A stretch of DNA of 64,000 nucleotides from Rotaria macrura (Eukaryota; Rotifera; Eurotatoria; Philodinida; Philodinidae): contig OENT01000093.1 of the NCBI GenBank assembly GCA_900239685.1, positions 62,001 through 126,000 on the forward strand, read 5' to 3'. The notes beneath the pieces are model-generated. The model was given only the letters and a program-made list of their open reading frames with translations. It did not search any database and was not told where the DNA came from. Numbering within the stretch: the first letter of the stretch is position 1; the number at the start of each line of letters is the position of its first letter. The position numbers and the translations under genes were made by a program. Below, piece after piece: positions 37,949-50,727 of this stretch.

Positions 37949-39769
37949 GATGGAGCTAGTTGACTCGTCCATTTTAATTTTAACTATTTAAAATTAAGAA
38001 AATCAAATATTGACAGGGAAACTTGAAAATGTAGAATATCCTATGAATATGAATTTTCGAGCCTCTTGTTCACCTATCGTTACTGTTGATATTCAAGACA
38101 ACACGGAAGTAGGAGAAACATTGATAAACTCACAAACTGTTCAAACATAGTTGATTTTTGTTGAATTCTTGCTATGTCTATTGACGTTTATCGATGTAAT
38201 ATAAATTTAATTTACTATATAAAGAAATTTTTACTAAAATGGTTTACAACTTTTAAAAAAATCTGACGCCAAAACGTGTTTCCTGTCTCTAGTCAATTGG
38301 TATAATTACAAGTGCTAAAGTAAAAATTTGGACAGTGCTTCCTTAGAATTGATCTTGACTAAAAAATTCATTAGACATTGCGAGATTCGCTGATATTTTA
38401 ATATTCTTTCACTGTTACTGTATTTTGTTAGTTTCATTTGTCTATAGTTTGATAGAACTCTCTCCATTGATTTAGATTGAAAGGTTAAATAACCACCGAT
38501 CGATAGATTGTGTTGCTAGACAGCATTTCTTTGATGATGATCATTGAAGCAGATCTAACTTATTATTTTAATTATCGTGAAATATCATCGATATTAACCT
38601 AATTCAAAAGATGATCATTATTTCAAATTTTACGCACACTATGTCCATGATATTATAGTTATATATTAACCTTCTCAATAGGATATCTCGTTATGTATTA
38701 TGTTGTGCCAATTTTCTTTGAAAAATACATATTATACTAGACATTTCTTTAAAAATTACTTTTGATGGATACGTGATAGAGACCTGTATATTTCATAATT
38801 CAAAAGACCTTACCCAGAAACATAGCATTATTTCGAAATTTGAACAATCACAACAACTGATTGATCAGGCTACTTTTCGATAGAGAACTTTACAAGTGTT
38901 AAATACAGATTTTCCAAAGAGGTACTCGATAAAAAGATGATTCTCTTCTGATCGACGGTTGCTTGAAATTCTTAGTAATTCATATCGAGTCGGTTGACCA
39001 AACTGACAAAGTGAAATAGCGGCAATAGAATTGTAATTTATCAAGTTGAGTCAAACAATGACGAGCACTTCTCCGGTAAAATTTATTTCTTTTTGTTATC
39101 TCAACGTAGTTTTGCGAGTCTCCAAAATGAGTCCATGCGACAATCAAGCCATGGTATTATGAGAATTAACAGAGAGCTGGCAGATAATTGTGTAGCTAAA
39201 AAATTAAAAATTTCCTTCTACACAAAACGAAGTGTTGTGCCAGCATAGTTATCTTTTAGCCGATGATAGATCGGGTGTCTCACTCTGCGTTTTTACTTTC
39301 CGAATGAAATCCACTGAAATTTTCTGTGTTGTTTCTCTATTACATTGAAGGAGCGAAGTCAGATTACTATTCCTGATACCATAAAACTAGAAATCAGTTC
39401 ATTTAATAATTCATGATTGATCTATTTTCGGTACAATGAAATAATTCACAGATTTCCTTCTTTGACTCATGGCAATTAGAAGTTATTCGATAAATTTGAT
39501 GATTTATTACGTGTTGAAATGCATTGTGTTGCCATAAACATTCAACAACAAGAAGTTTATTATTCGATCGAATTCAAATCTTTTATTCATTGATGAATAA
39601 TGAATCATGCTGATAAAAAGTGTAGTTGACACTAGGTATGAATCATACTTTTGCCAACTCATGACTTTTAATTCTCATCAATATTGTGAGAACTTGTGTT
39701 TTAAATGATAAAAATTCACCGAGACTATCTAAGCACAAATATTTGAATGTCATTTGCACGAGCTCAGAT

Positions 39770-40345
39770 TGTTGGTCACTCTAACGAACTATAGAAAAAT
39801 TTTCTCGGACAATATTTTTGCTCGTTTTTCACCTATCAGAAAATATTTCAGAAGAGTGAACAGATATGGGTTAGAAACAGGTTTGTGTGCTCTCCCCGAG
39901 CATTATTTCAAAGATTTTTTATCAGTTTTTGCAGGAGGTTGGCCTGGAACCATTTGAATGTGCTGAAAAATTGATTTTTGAAGCCAACATTTTACAAAAT
40001 TGGATGCCGCATTATGATGTCGCTTTCACATAAGTGAAATTAACAGCATTTTCTCATGGAATATTCTCTGTTTAACAAAGCGGTTTGATCAAAAGGTTGA
40101 TTTTGCAAAAGTCTATGTCATTAGAAAGTTAAAAAAATCTTTCAAACTTTTTAAAAATTTCCTCATCTCTCCTGTGCAACAACAGATACAACATTTCGGA
40201 ATCTATATTCGGAAAGAGTACTAAATTCTGTTTCTAACCCATAAATTTTGACTCTTCTGAAATACTTTCACACCTGCAAAAAATAGAGCAAAAATACTGT
40301 TTAAAACTGTTCAATAACCCGTTAGATCATCCCAATTCTTTTTTA
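39770..40345. repeat. Diverged foldback element, about 575 bp
   Basis: The left arm (about 39775-39935) and right arm (about 40175-40345) are inverted copies. The best-matching blocks are ATTTTTGCTC, TATTTCAGAAGAGT and ATGGGTTAGAAACAG on the left, facing their reverse complements on the right (for example CTGTTTCTAACCCAT at about 40230). Identity is high in blocks and lower between them. I found no clear target duplication. The open frame at 39754-39957 is a by-product of the arm, not a gene. Confidence 0.6.
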
Positions 40346-40802
40346 TAAGGATGGTACTTTAAACTAGCAGGTTGCTTTCGTATATTTATTTAGTAGAGTA
40401 ACATAATGCATGTATAATTTATCAACATCTATCGTAATACCCGCGAGCAAGTCTTGTATTTTATGTGTCTTACTTGTACTTGTGTAAGCAAGCACACAAT
40501 CGTTGGTAGTACATACAAACGTCAACATTATGTACTTTCTTAGTTTGGTTAGTTCCTGTTTCGTCGAAAAAATATATTCTAACTAATCAACGAAGAAAAA
40601 ATTATATCATTTGATAAGATATTTTCGTCATATCAATAAGGAATAGCACCTATTTACTGGTAGGTACATTTGTCAAAAAAAATTTATTATAGAGTAGATT
40701 TCGATGCATAAATATGAAATTAATAAGAGAAAAAACTAACATAGAAAAGAAAAACATATTTTTTATTCCAATTAACCGCATCATTTTTTCAAGATATTCA
40801 TT

Positions 40803-40964
40803 TTATGTTAATGTTTGTTGTTTGTAACGTTCTTCTAAATTATGTAATCGTGCATTACGATTTACAAATAACGTTTTTCGTGGAGTTAGTATACCAGTTG
40901 CTAAATTACGTGATGATAGGGAATCAATTAGTTTCTTTTTAAGAAAGTAGTTCAAGCCAACCAT
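40803..40964 (-). CDS. Unidentified short open frame or terminal exon
   Basis: A minus-strand stretch reads MVGLNYFLKKKLIDSL, then SSRNLATGILTPRKTLF, and ends in a charged helix-like ERYKQQTLT before TAA. Codon choice and composition look coding, unlike the DNA around it. At 53 residues it is either a tiny gene, the last exon of a gene whose other exons I cannot find to the right, or a remnant. An acceptor-like AG lies just upstream (near 40975). I do not recognise the family. Confidence 0.35.
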   Translation of the reverse strand: MVGLNYFLKKKLIDSLSSRNLATGILTPRKTLFVNRNARLHNLEERYKQQTLT

Positions 40965-43321
40965 AGATATCGAGCTGATCTCTTTGATTATGCTCGTTCA
41001 TTACAATTTAACTTTTCGAAGCAACGAGAACCGTCGGTTTTCCATTTTCGACGAAACGAGAATCTACCCTAAGGTTATCTCGAGCTAGGAAATAAATGCA
41101 TAAGGGAAAAGACAATTCGATTCAGATAATAATACTTGTATCTTGGCGTGGAGCTCATATGCGAGAAATTTCATTAAATAAAGTTGTTCTTCCTTTTAAC
41201 CAACTTTACATTTTCTCTACCAGGGATCTGTAGAATCATTCATGAGCTAACAGATGCACTCGAAAAACATATGGTACGTGACGTTAATTAAATGACTCTT
41301 CGTAAATCTATTTGAAAAGGATAACCACGCTATAGAACGCATGCCAGTTCTTGCTCATTGTTAAGGTCATAGTTAATTGAGAAATTTCTATCAAATAAAA
41401 GATCATTGGTCAGTTTCTAATCGTTCTAATTCTACAGTTTGAATATTTTAGTTTCATCCTATTCATTAACACTTATTTTCTGCACTGCATACGAAATAGA
41501 TACTTAGTTATCAGTAACAGTCGACTATATTAGCTGACATCTAGCAAAAAATGAATAAAGATTTGAAGTAATTCAATATAATTTGAGTAGTCCTTTGTTC
41601 GAAGTACCTGTTTCAAATAAAATCATTCATTTAACATACCATTCTGAATTAATACGATACTATAGATAATTCGCTTCAAATACTCATATATGAGATCTTA
41701 CATACTAATTTTTTCTCGGTTTATCAGCGAGCTCTTGAATCGATCAAAAACTTCATATATATTTACATAGCTAACATCATAATGCGTGGATGTTTTTCAA
41801 TGCTAGGAAACGAAACACTTTACATGTTCCAGAAAAAATGAACTACGTAATAATCGTTTTGATGTAGTATACGAAAAAGATACTGCTTCGAATTTTTAAC
41901 CAATACGTTACAGTTTCTTGGAGAGTCTTATATAATTCACTTTAAACAAGTATTCTATTTACAATTAGCATAATAAATTGAAGTGACTTTTGCATCTTTC
42001 TTTGTTTTTCTGTGACATTCCTTCTGATTCAATATTTATCACTAGACTAGTTCAAAGTCTCATGGTATGCAGAACGTTCTTTTTATCAAGAGAACCATTT
42101 TCTACTTCGGTGATGATTTTTTAATTAATTGAACATTGTCACATATCATTGAGAGTGTCATCCAGTAGGAATCAGATCGAATGAAGTAAGTTACAAAAAA
42201 GTTTTCAATTAATGACAAATTGATTGACTTTGTTTTCTGTCGATTCTAAATTGATTTTTGTTTTGAAAGTGGGAAAAGATATTATTCGAGTTGAAAAAAA
42301 CGTCTCAGAAATAGTGAACTAAGAAATGTTTTATTCGAAGATATATATATCTACTTTCTTCAACTGTATAAAAAAAACTCGTTGAAAATTTCTATTGAAT
42401 AAGAAATGACTTGACCGTCAGGTACGTATGAAAAACATAATAATAATAATAATAATAATAAAAGAACAAATCTAATCTATACAGATATCTCTCGAGGCAA
42501 ATGTTAGAATTTGAAAATGAAGATGTTTTGTAATAGATTTGAAAAGTTACTTTGAATAGACATATGAGTGTTAGAGTAACTCTGAATACTTGTATAAGTG
42601 AGTTGATTTTCTTTCCAGTGAATTTCCTGAATATTAATTGTAATACTACCGATAATTCATCGATTCTATTCTAAGCTTAAACGATAGACAGCATTAACAA
42701 GCATAATCGAATAAAGTCTTGAAATAAACATTAAAATAACACAAAGAATTATTGATCTATCTATCATACGAAATATAACTCATTCATATTAGACCTTGAC
42801 TACGAAAATAAGTCGAAATGCATCTTCCCATGCGTTGCCTTTCTCTCTCGATCATTTCTAGAATCAATTAAAGACTAATTTATTCAAGCATATAAAACAG
42901 AGAGAGCGTTACATGTTACGAAAAAGAGAAAAAAGCTTCGATGCATCGAAATTCGTTACACAACAATGGGATGTTGGTTCTGCTTGGTTTGACGATAAGG
43001 TTAAATTTATTCTCTCGTTTTGGTCAAATATCGCTATCGATATTTTTCATATGACTCTTTACTTGATTTTGTGCGTTTGAAAAAGAAGAAAAGGATAGGC
43101 ATAAAAAAAACGAAATTTAACGGGTAACATTCTTTATTCAGTAATTCAAATCGAGTATCTTTTTGGTAAATATCACAGACATTTTGCACTCAGGTAAAAG
43201 AAAAAAAGAAACGACAAAAGAGAAAATTGCTTTTTACGATTTTCGAAAACGATTAAATCATAAAAGATAAGAAATACAAGAGAGAAGAAAAAGCGGAATA
43301 CAGATACATTCAATAAAAAAA
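40965..43321. other. Intergenic with an (ATA)n microsatellite
   Basis: No supported gene. A short trinucleotide repeat of ATA/TAA units (about 26 bp) lies at 42436-42461. Other exons of the short frame at 40803-40964 might lie here but none could be placed. Confidence 0.5.
42436..42461. repeat. (ATA)n microsatellite
   Basis: An uninterrupted run of about eight to nine TAA/ATA trinucleotides in intergenic DNA. No relation to a gene is apparent. Confidence 0.9.
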
Positions 43322-44042
43322 ATGTCTGAAGAGGCAGCAAAAGCACGAAGAGGTTCTGGAGCAACATCTGCAAATGAACGGCGAGATACGTTGCCGACTA
43401 TACGTTCATCGGTATGATCTATGTATTAAAAAATGAAACTCATCTTTTTTATATAGTCGTTTTCATCAGAGAATAATCAACAACGAACTATGTCAACAAC
43501 TGAAATTGACCTTGAATCAGTTCTTCAAGTTCGTCGTCGTGGATTATCTAACGCAGGAATTCAAACACCTCAAGATACCCATCGCTATACGGATATAATC
43601 ATTTTAAAAGTTGAAAAATCAAATGATATACTAAAAGAAGACGCGCGATGTGTATTTCATGGTTTGTTCTATAGATTTTCATTTGAAAAATTTTCATTCA
43701 CTACTTCTTACAATAATCATAGGCGATTATCATGTTCTCACAGATATATTTCAAAAGTATACATCGCACATTAAAATTCATCATTATGATCCTGAAATAG
43801 TTAAAAATCATGATCGTTTATCGGGCAAACTCTATGCCACCATTGAATTACCAACAATGTCTTTGATTGAGGTGTTAGAAATTTTACACAAACATTATTT
43901 CTCTATTGTGGCTAATTCAACGAATTTTGCAGCAACAACTAAATTACAAGAGTTTATATTATTACGTAATAAAGATATTCAAGATAATATTCGTGGCTTA
44001 CCATTGATTGATACACGTGCATCTTATTCTTCAGAAAAATAA
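43322..44042 (+). CDS. Small protein of a tandem pair, possibly KCTD H1-like (upstream copy)
   Basis: Three exons: 43322 to about 43411 (MSEEAAKARRGSG...), about 43459-43660, and about 43722-44042. Introns are short; the last excises a stretch ending AATCATAG. The product is about 200 residues. The core has DLESVLQVRRRGL, HRYTDIIILKVE and LYATIELPTMSLIEVLEIL, then FSIVANST and EFILLR. The last part recalls the C-terminal H1 region of KCTD8/12/16, auxiliary proteins of GABA-B receptors (RYYLKFNFLEQAF...GFHMVAC), but similarity is weak and there is no BTB domain, so function is unassigned. The neighbour 117 bp downstream is clearly a paralogue. Confidence 0.7.
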
Positions 44043-44159
44043 ATTATATATTCAACCACAACAGAGAAAGAAAATACAAAAGAACATTATTTTAGTTTTT
44101 TGTTTATGTTTAGAATTAGTTGACTTTTTTCTCTCTATTCTATTTTACTGTAGATATAC
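44043..44159 (+). promoter_or_regulatory. Intercistronic spacer with orphan 3' splice site
   Basis: The 117-bp gap between the two paralogues contains a long pyrimidine-rich tract (TTTTTTCTCTCTATTC and on) ending TTTACTGTAG, with the AG 7 nt before the downstream ATG at 44160. There is no obvious 5' donor partner between the upstream stop and this AG. This suggests trans-splicing of a bicistronic transcript; a cis 5'UTR intron of the second gene is the alternative. Confidence 0.45.
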
Positions 44160-44879
44160 ATGTCTTCTGCAAGTATAGGTAGTTGTGACCTTGAATGTGT
44201 ACTTAATGTTGCTCGTCGATCGTTGGTGTCTATTAATGAAACGGATTTACCTTTACAACAATGTCGATATACAGACACGATTTATTTGAAACGTGAAGGT
44301 AATTCGAGTTCCTTGTTTTCAATTCAATCTAAAATACTTATTTTCGGTGAATTGAAATTTTTGTGTCATCTGTTTGAACGTTATAAATCAACTATAATTG
44401 TGCATGAGAATGCAATTTATTCAAGTTCGCATAAAACAGATGTTCCAACGAATGATAAGGAACATGACAAGTCTCACGAGAAGAGTAAGAATGTATCAGC
44501 AACCAGTGATTTAAAAAGTCAAGAAAATTCAACATCTGCTCATTTACAATCGACATTGAAATTACCAGCTATTCAAATTCGACCTAGAATGATGAGTACG
44601 TTTAGTAGTTCACAAACCATATCGTCAACACCAGGTGATTGTTCTAGTCAATATCTTGAAGGAAAATCTTATGGTTGTATTGAATTACCTAATATGAATT
44701 TGATTGAAATTCTTGAAATACTTCTACGTCAAGGTTTAGATCTAGTTCACGAATCGAATGATTACGATGAAAAAGATATTCTTCATCAAAATTTTATTTT
44801 TTCAAAACCAATCCATCTATCACAAAGATCAGGACAGTTGCTTCATTCCAGACGATCGTCATTCTTTACTGCTCAATGA
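44160..44879 (+). CDS. Small protein of a tandem pair, possibly KCTD H1-like (downstream copy)
   Basis: One exon of 239 residues. It shares two blocks with the gene upstream: DLECVLNVARRSL with CRYTDTIYLKRE near the start, and YGCIELPNMNLIEILEIL with LDLVHES near the end. Between them sits a Ser/Thr/Lys-rich linker of about 90 residues absent from the upstream copy, and it lacks that copy's introns. The pair therefore arose by an old tandem duplication with later loop growth. Function is unassigned; see the upstream gene for the weak KCTD H1 resemblance. Stop at 44877-44879. Confidence 0.65.
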   Translation: MSSASIGSCDLECVLNVARRSLVSINETDLPLQQCRYTDTIYLKREGNSSSLFSIQSKILIFGELKFLCHLFERYKSTIIVHENAIYSSSHKTDVPTNDKEHDKSHEKSKNVSATSDLKSQENSTSAHLQSTLKLPAIQIRPRMMSTFSSSQTISSTPGDCSSQYLEGKSYGCIELPNMNLIEILEILLRQGLDLVHESNDYDEKDILHQNFIFSKPIHLSQRSGQLLHSRRSSFFTAQ

Positions 44880-47800
44880 AATTTTACAACAAGTCAATCG
44901 AACAAAAACAGACACATACTCTATCTAGAATAGAATTGATATACATTTATTTTTTTTTGTATAGATAAACATTCAATTTATAGTCCATATCATAAAATAA
45001 AAGTCATTATGTAGTAATACAAGATTAATAGATTAGAATCATATGGGAGAAACTCAATAGCATAGATCAATGATTAATGATCATAAATGTTGAAGTATCC
45101 GATTTCTATTTTACACTAAAGTATTTTATCATATTAACAGAAATATTGCTTTTGTTTCAAGACTATTTTAGATTCGATGCACAATCAAGTGATCTAAGTT
45201 AACATCGAAAACCTGATGTTTTCTTTAACGATTAACACGACTTTACTTTTCTCATCAATTTATGATAGGTTTTTAAGTACATGTTGCACTTTCATTTAAG
45301 AACACAAAGAATATATCTATTTTCGAATTCTATCTTCCAATTATATCATAAAATAGAAGTACATAAAAGCATACTATCTATTGAAAATGTAAAGTCTTTC
45401 AATGATCTTTCTTCTGCCTGAATTGTGATAATTTTGAATCCATTGATGTACACAGATGAACTAGCACCTAGAAAAATATATTCATCTCAATTATAATAAC
45501 TCTGAGAAATATGAAGAAGAGATATTTTTAACTGAGAAATTTTTCTATTAGAATCAGTAGATCTAAAGATATAAACAAAATTAATCGAGTATAAATCTCT
45601 AAAAAACAAAAGATTGATTCTTAGTATCTTGGCTCAAAGATTTTACGTAAAAGATTCAGTGTAACATTTTTAGCGTAGAATATTTTTAATTCGAAACACA
45701 TCATGTCCTTATTCGTATTTATAAATGTCAACAAAATGAAAAAATAGCTTGTATGGACAAATTTTCATGTACGACATCATTATCTGTAGTTCAGATAACA
45801 GATGTGCTCTAATTTTTCAAGACATCCTATCGAACTCTTTGAACTATTTATATCTGACACTCAATAGAAAATTGGACAATTTGACTTTATTGCCGTAAAG
45901 TTAAGCAACTCCGAAAAACCTTATACAATATTAAAATATATACAACCAGACATGCTAAGATCCATATAATCTACATCAACAAAATTGAGTCGTCCGATGT
46001 TCTATCGTGCTCATATTTATGATAATTTTAGAAAACGCTCGCTTCTCTTTCCCACGAGAACTCAATTTCTGTATGCATAATTGAATATTAATTGATAAAT
46101 ATCCAAGGATAAAATATATCCACATAGGCTATGATGCACATAATCATCGATGTTATGTATTTAACAATTGAAATGAACAAACAATGCTAGATAATATTTC
46201 AATATAAATCGGCTAAGAAAATATTGTATCCAAATCCTTTTGATTTTATTCCTATTCAACAATACGATCAATTAGTATTATGTATGTTGTTTACAAGCAC
46301 TTCGGACTAAAATCATTGTGGTTTGTCTATAGAACATACAAATAATGATTAAGTTGACATACAAGTGATATTTGTCGAGCAACAAACTAATTGAATTAAG
46401 TTTCTCTAGTTTTATGGAATGTATTTCAACTGATGATAACTTAATAAATTTTTTGATGAATAGCTACTGTACAGAAACTTTTGATACAGCCTGGATGGGA
46501 TTTACTTATATATTGTTTGTTTGTTTGTTATCTCAATAGATAAGTTCTGATTGTTGCGAAGGATTCTCTATCTTGACATGATAATAGACGACGAAAAAGG
46601 CAATATATATACGCATGTATAAGACCATCGACTTTCTTATTCTGTACGATAAAGCTGTACTCATCATTTGAATATTTATCATTAGTTCTATTTCATCCTT
46701 ATGTGATTGATTAGCAACGGTCACATTAAAAAATACTGTAGTTACTACGCTTCTTACTTAAGAACTAAAATATCTTCATGAATAGCTCAGTTATTCTATT
46801 AAAAATTGTAAATCTCATGGAAAATATCTCAAAAGTTAATAAAATGTGAATGTTGTCTGAATTTAGTTTTTAATACTTGTTTTTACCTTCTGAATTGGCT
46901 AAATTATAATAATGAGAGATGACTTCCTAGTGGGAAAAAAAACAAACGGATACGTATACGGATATCTAAGAAAAATGTAATTATAATGCACTTTTATCCA
47001 TCTTCCTGCAGATGTTGAATGAACTTTTCTTGAAATTAAATACGATGTATCTTTTAATGATGATCTAAATAGAGTTGAGCATCTTTCTCTAGCTGTGTAT
47101 CACATGATCAAAGTCGTGTTCTCAATCTTCTCTATTGACTGTTGATCATTTGTTCCGCTATTCTTGTTAGACTTTTATCATATTGTTTTATCGACGAATG
47201 ATAACCAGTCCCATTGATTCGAACATTTGACATCAACAGTTGATCGATGAATACGAACAGAATGATGTATAATGTAATGTAATTGCTTTTGAGGTTTGTC
47301 TTTTAATAAGATTAGCAACAAGCGAGACGAAGACCTCTATCCATACGGATACTAATCATGTTTTTCACGATTATCTTCGATACTCTAGAATATCTAGAAA
47401 AAAATTTTAAAAAAGAATCTTCGTTTGTAGGAATTGCACGATTTCTTTCAATTCAATTCTAATATACTCGATGCTCATAGAACTTGCACAATACTACATG
47501 CTGCCTTGACCAAAAACGTTTCATGTTTATCACTAATCATGTGTACTCTTTATGGCAGTTTTTTTCGCTTGTGCCTAATTAATTTTGTTACTTGTCTTCT
47601 AATACCACGAACTATGAGGTTTCTTCCAGCAATTATTGTTTTTCTGTTTGCGCCTGTAACTATTGTCAAATCTATTATGTCAATGGTAAGACGAAGTACT
47701 ATATTTGTAGAAAAAGAAAAAAAAGAGAAGACAAAATAGAAAGAGAAAAGTTCCTGTTTCTCTCTTCTCGCTTTTTAAGAAACTCTCTTCGTATGCTTTC

Positions 47801-49211
47801 TTCATCTCTTGTCGTGCTCGACAGTACATCAAGATAGAAAATCGAGTTTTTCCTAGGATCGTGTGAATCAAAATTGAATCATGTAAATGAAGGGTATTTA
47901 ATTAAATTTTGGTTTCTTCTCATAGTAGGTAAGAATATAAGGATCATAGTAAGCAAGAAGAACATATTTCAGCTGAAGAATCTTATAAAATTATTATAAC
48001 TGTAGTTATTTGATGTAGACCACGGTCTAACATACATGTTTCCCTAGAGAAAATCAAGAATCCGTTTTGTTTCTCGTTTATTCGTAGTTGATCAACTTGA
48101 ACTAAGCCTATTAATAATTTGATGCTACATAAAAATCGGTCATATTATATCGATCGAATAGGGGGATTATTCATTAGATAGATCTTTATCTAGACTTTGT
48201 GACTATTCATTAATATCTTCAATCGTGTTTAAATTAGGATAGTGTTCTGAAGAAATCTATCTAGACACTTAAGGAGTATTAAAACCAATTGAATAAAAAA
48301 AACCGTTCAGAAGATTTCCAATCAAGAATTCAAAAACTGGTCACAAAGAAAATATTATGACTGAGCGTAAAAAATGTTTACGATCGGTTGCACTAAATTC
48401 TATTGATCGCATTTATCACAGCCGTTGTCAAAAACAACCATTTCATAATTAACAGTTGAGAATGGAATGATGTTTAAGTTTAGATAAATCAAAACATATT
48501 GCTATTATTACAATAAGCAGATGATGTGTGTTTCTTTTTTTTATTTTTGTATGCATCTAAATAGACGACATGTTTATGTACACATAGAAGCATTTCAGTC
48601 TTATGTGTACAGATGAATTTTAGAAGCATCATATTTTATTTTTCTTAACGAAACAAATGTACTTGATCTTTTGCGTGTTACTTTGATTTTTCTCTGTATG
48701 TGGAAATTTAGAAAAAGAAAAAGAAAAGGAAACGGGAAAATTAACTTCACTATATGAAGGAAAAAGCTAAAAATTCGCTGTGTTACTATTCATCGGAAAT
48801 AGTTAATTGCTTTGTTTACTTTTTTTCCATGTCATTTTGAAAGGAAAATTAGACAAAACAGAGTGCTTTTTCTTATCTCTCAACAAGTCAATTAGTGACA
48901 CGAATAAAATCCAAAAAAAAGTTTTTCATCATATGTTCTTAATCGAGCGAGAAAATCTAATATTTTTGTAGGCAGTAATCTGTTCAGAAAACGAGCAAGA
49001 GAGAGAGAGAGAGAGGGAGAAACGGACAACGATAAATTATGAAAAGGAAAACTCGATGAACTAGCTTTTTTTAGAATCGCCGTATATAATCGAATTCGAC
49101 GTTTATATGAGCGATGATCGTTTTCGCATGAGTAAATAAACAGTAAGAATACTGATTATCTATCATGTTTCGAGAAATAAAAGAAAGAAAACATCGTTTT
49201 TAGATAGTCCA
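44880..49211. other. Intergenic; no supported gene
   Basis: AT-rich. Open frames at 46533-46724, 47434-47739 and 47680-47871 overlap each other or are low-complexity and show no family resemblance. A short (GA)n tract lies at about 48993-49015. Just before the receptor gene, TCGTTTTTAG at about 49194-49203 is a good 3' splice site 8 nt before the ATG, so the receptor mRNA probably has a spliced 5' leader, cis or trans. Confidence 0.5.
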
Positions 49212-50727
49212 ATGACCAACGATACAGAAATATCATCGCTTGTTATAGCCGGTTTCGATCCACATCTAATTCATTATGGTTCTATTTTCCTTCTTATCGT
49301 TGGTACATTCGGAAATATTGTATCGTTTATTGTTTTTTTAAATGAAACATTACGTAAATCGTCAACGTTTCGTTATCTTGCATTTCTTTCACTATTGGAT
49401 TTAGTTGTTTTGTATTCTGGCTTACTCGATTTATTTCTCATGATTGAATATGGTGGAACATTTTCGTTAAGAATTTTAAATCCAATAACATGTCGTTTAC
49501 ATATATTTATAACATATTGGTCACAACATTCATCATCATGGATTTTATCCTTCGTGTCAGTTGACAGGGCTATTGCTACGAATTGTATCAAGTTTGCAAG
49601 AAAATTTTGTACGCCTCGATCTGCTGAATATGTTGTTGGAGTGATTTTATGCTTTACTGCTTTATTTAATTGTCATGAATTAATATTTCTTCGTTTACAA
49701 GATATAGATTCGATTAATTATAGCAATATTCCTACAACAGTATTACCACACCAGTTCAACATGGAAACACAAACTTCATCTATCTCGTATGGATTGGAAA
49801 AAGCTGCTAAATTACCCATTAAACGAAATATTCAATCAATGACTTCAATCTGTGACAATTCTCAATTTAATTTTTTGTGCTTAAGAAGCAGACGAGATTT
49901 ACTTGTATCAAATGCAGCTACAAGCAAACTGCCATTGAAACTAGAACTAAGTGTCAAGAAATGTGCTGCTCTACAAGGTAGTACCTATGAAGTTTTTTGG
50001 GATAATGTAAGTAGCTTGTTTATTGCATTGAAAAAGTGATATCAAACGATTTACTATTTTCTTTTATAGGTATGGGAATGGGTTGATGTATGTCTTTATG
50101 CGATTGTGCCATTTACTATAATGAGTATTGGAACATTTTTCATTGTCTATCGTGTTTATTATCAACATCGCCGTGTATTTCGTTCACGTCGTTCGGGTAG
50201 AAGTACCTCGATTAGTGGAGCACCGAATAAAGCAAAAAGTTTATTTTACCTTTTATTTACACTTAACTTACTCTATTTTATTCTTGTAAGTCCCGTTGTA
50301 TTAGTGACAACTATGTTGTTCCGTAATGTAAATGAAGAATATGCTTATCCACGTTTAAAAACTATTATTTATCTCATGCAATATTGTAATCATTCATTAA
50401 ATTTTATTTTTTATGGTAAATATATTTGATAGAAGTTTTTTCTTACTTATGATATTTTTCTTACTTTTAGGAATCACCTCACCACCATATAGACGAGTCT
50501 TCTGCGAATGGTTTCAATCATATATTCCACATCTACCCTTGAGCTGTCAAAGAATAATTCGACAACGATCAAAATCAATACCAATTCAAAATAATACAAT
50601 AAAAAGAATCAATCGCAATCAAGAAAATATCGAACGATTGGATGATGTTAAATCAACAAATAAGACATTCAATGACGAAACACATAAAAATATCCAAAAA
50701 GAATATATTGCTTTAGCACCAAGATAG
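49212..50727 (+). CDS. Rhodopsin-type G protein-coupled receptor (orphan)
   Basis: Three exons: 49212-50006, 50070-50415, 50471-50727, with introns of 63 and 55 bp. N-glycosylation-type NDT opens the protein. TM1 carries GTFGNIVSFIVF (the conserved Asn of GN), TM2 has LAFLSLLDLVVL, and a Cys follows in the TM3 start (ITCRLHIF). The DRY motif at the end of TM3 is DRA (SVDRAIATN). TM6 has LLFTLNLLYFILVSPVV and TM7 has CNHSLNFIFYG, a degenerate NPxxY. The loop between TM4 and TM5 is unusually long, about 110 residues, and Ser/Thr-rich. The basic tail (PYRRVFCEWF) fits helix 8. The layout suits invertebrate neuropeptide-type receptors of the FMRFamide-like group, but the ligand cannot be inferred. 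Confidence 0.85.

Larger units (their letters stand above)
35987..40802. other. Intergenic, rich in mobile-element remnants
   Basis: No protein gene is visible. It contains the 1.4-kb hAT-type element at 36515-37948 and a foldback near 39770-40345 (separate entries). The rest is plain AT-rich sequence. One ambiguous base (n) occurs near 37173, inside the hAT-type element. Confidence 0.6.

Noticed and set aside
39754..39957. 67-codon plus-strand frame
   Set aside because: It lies in the left arm of a foldback and has no homology.
44160..44879. Idea that the two 44-kb paralogues are exons of one gene
   Set aside because: The first ends in a clear stop after its conserved core and the second repeats the core from its own ATG.
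47434..47871. Overlapping frames on both strands
   Set aside because: Hydrophobic or Lys-rich low-complexity readings with no family resemblance and no splice context.
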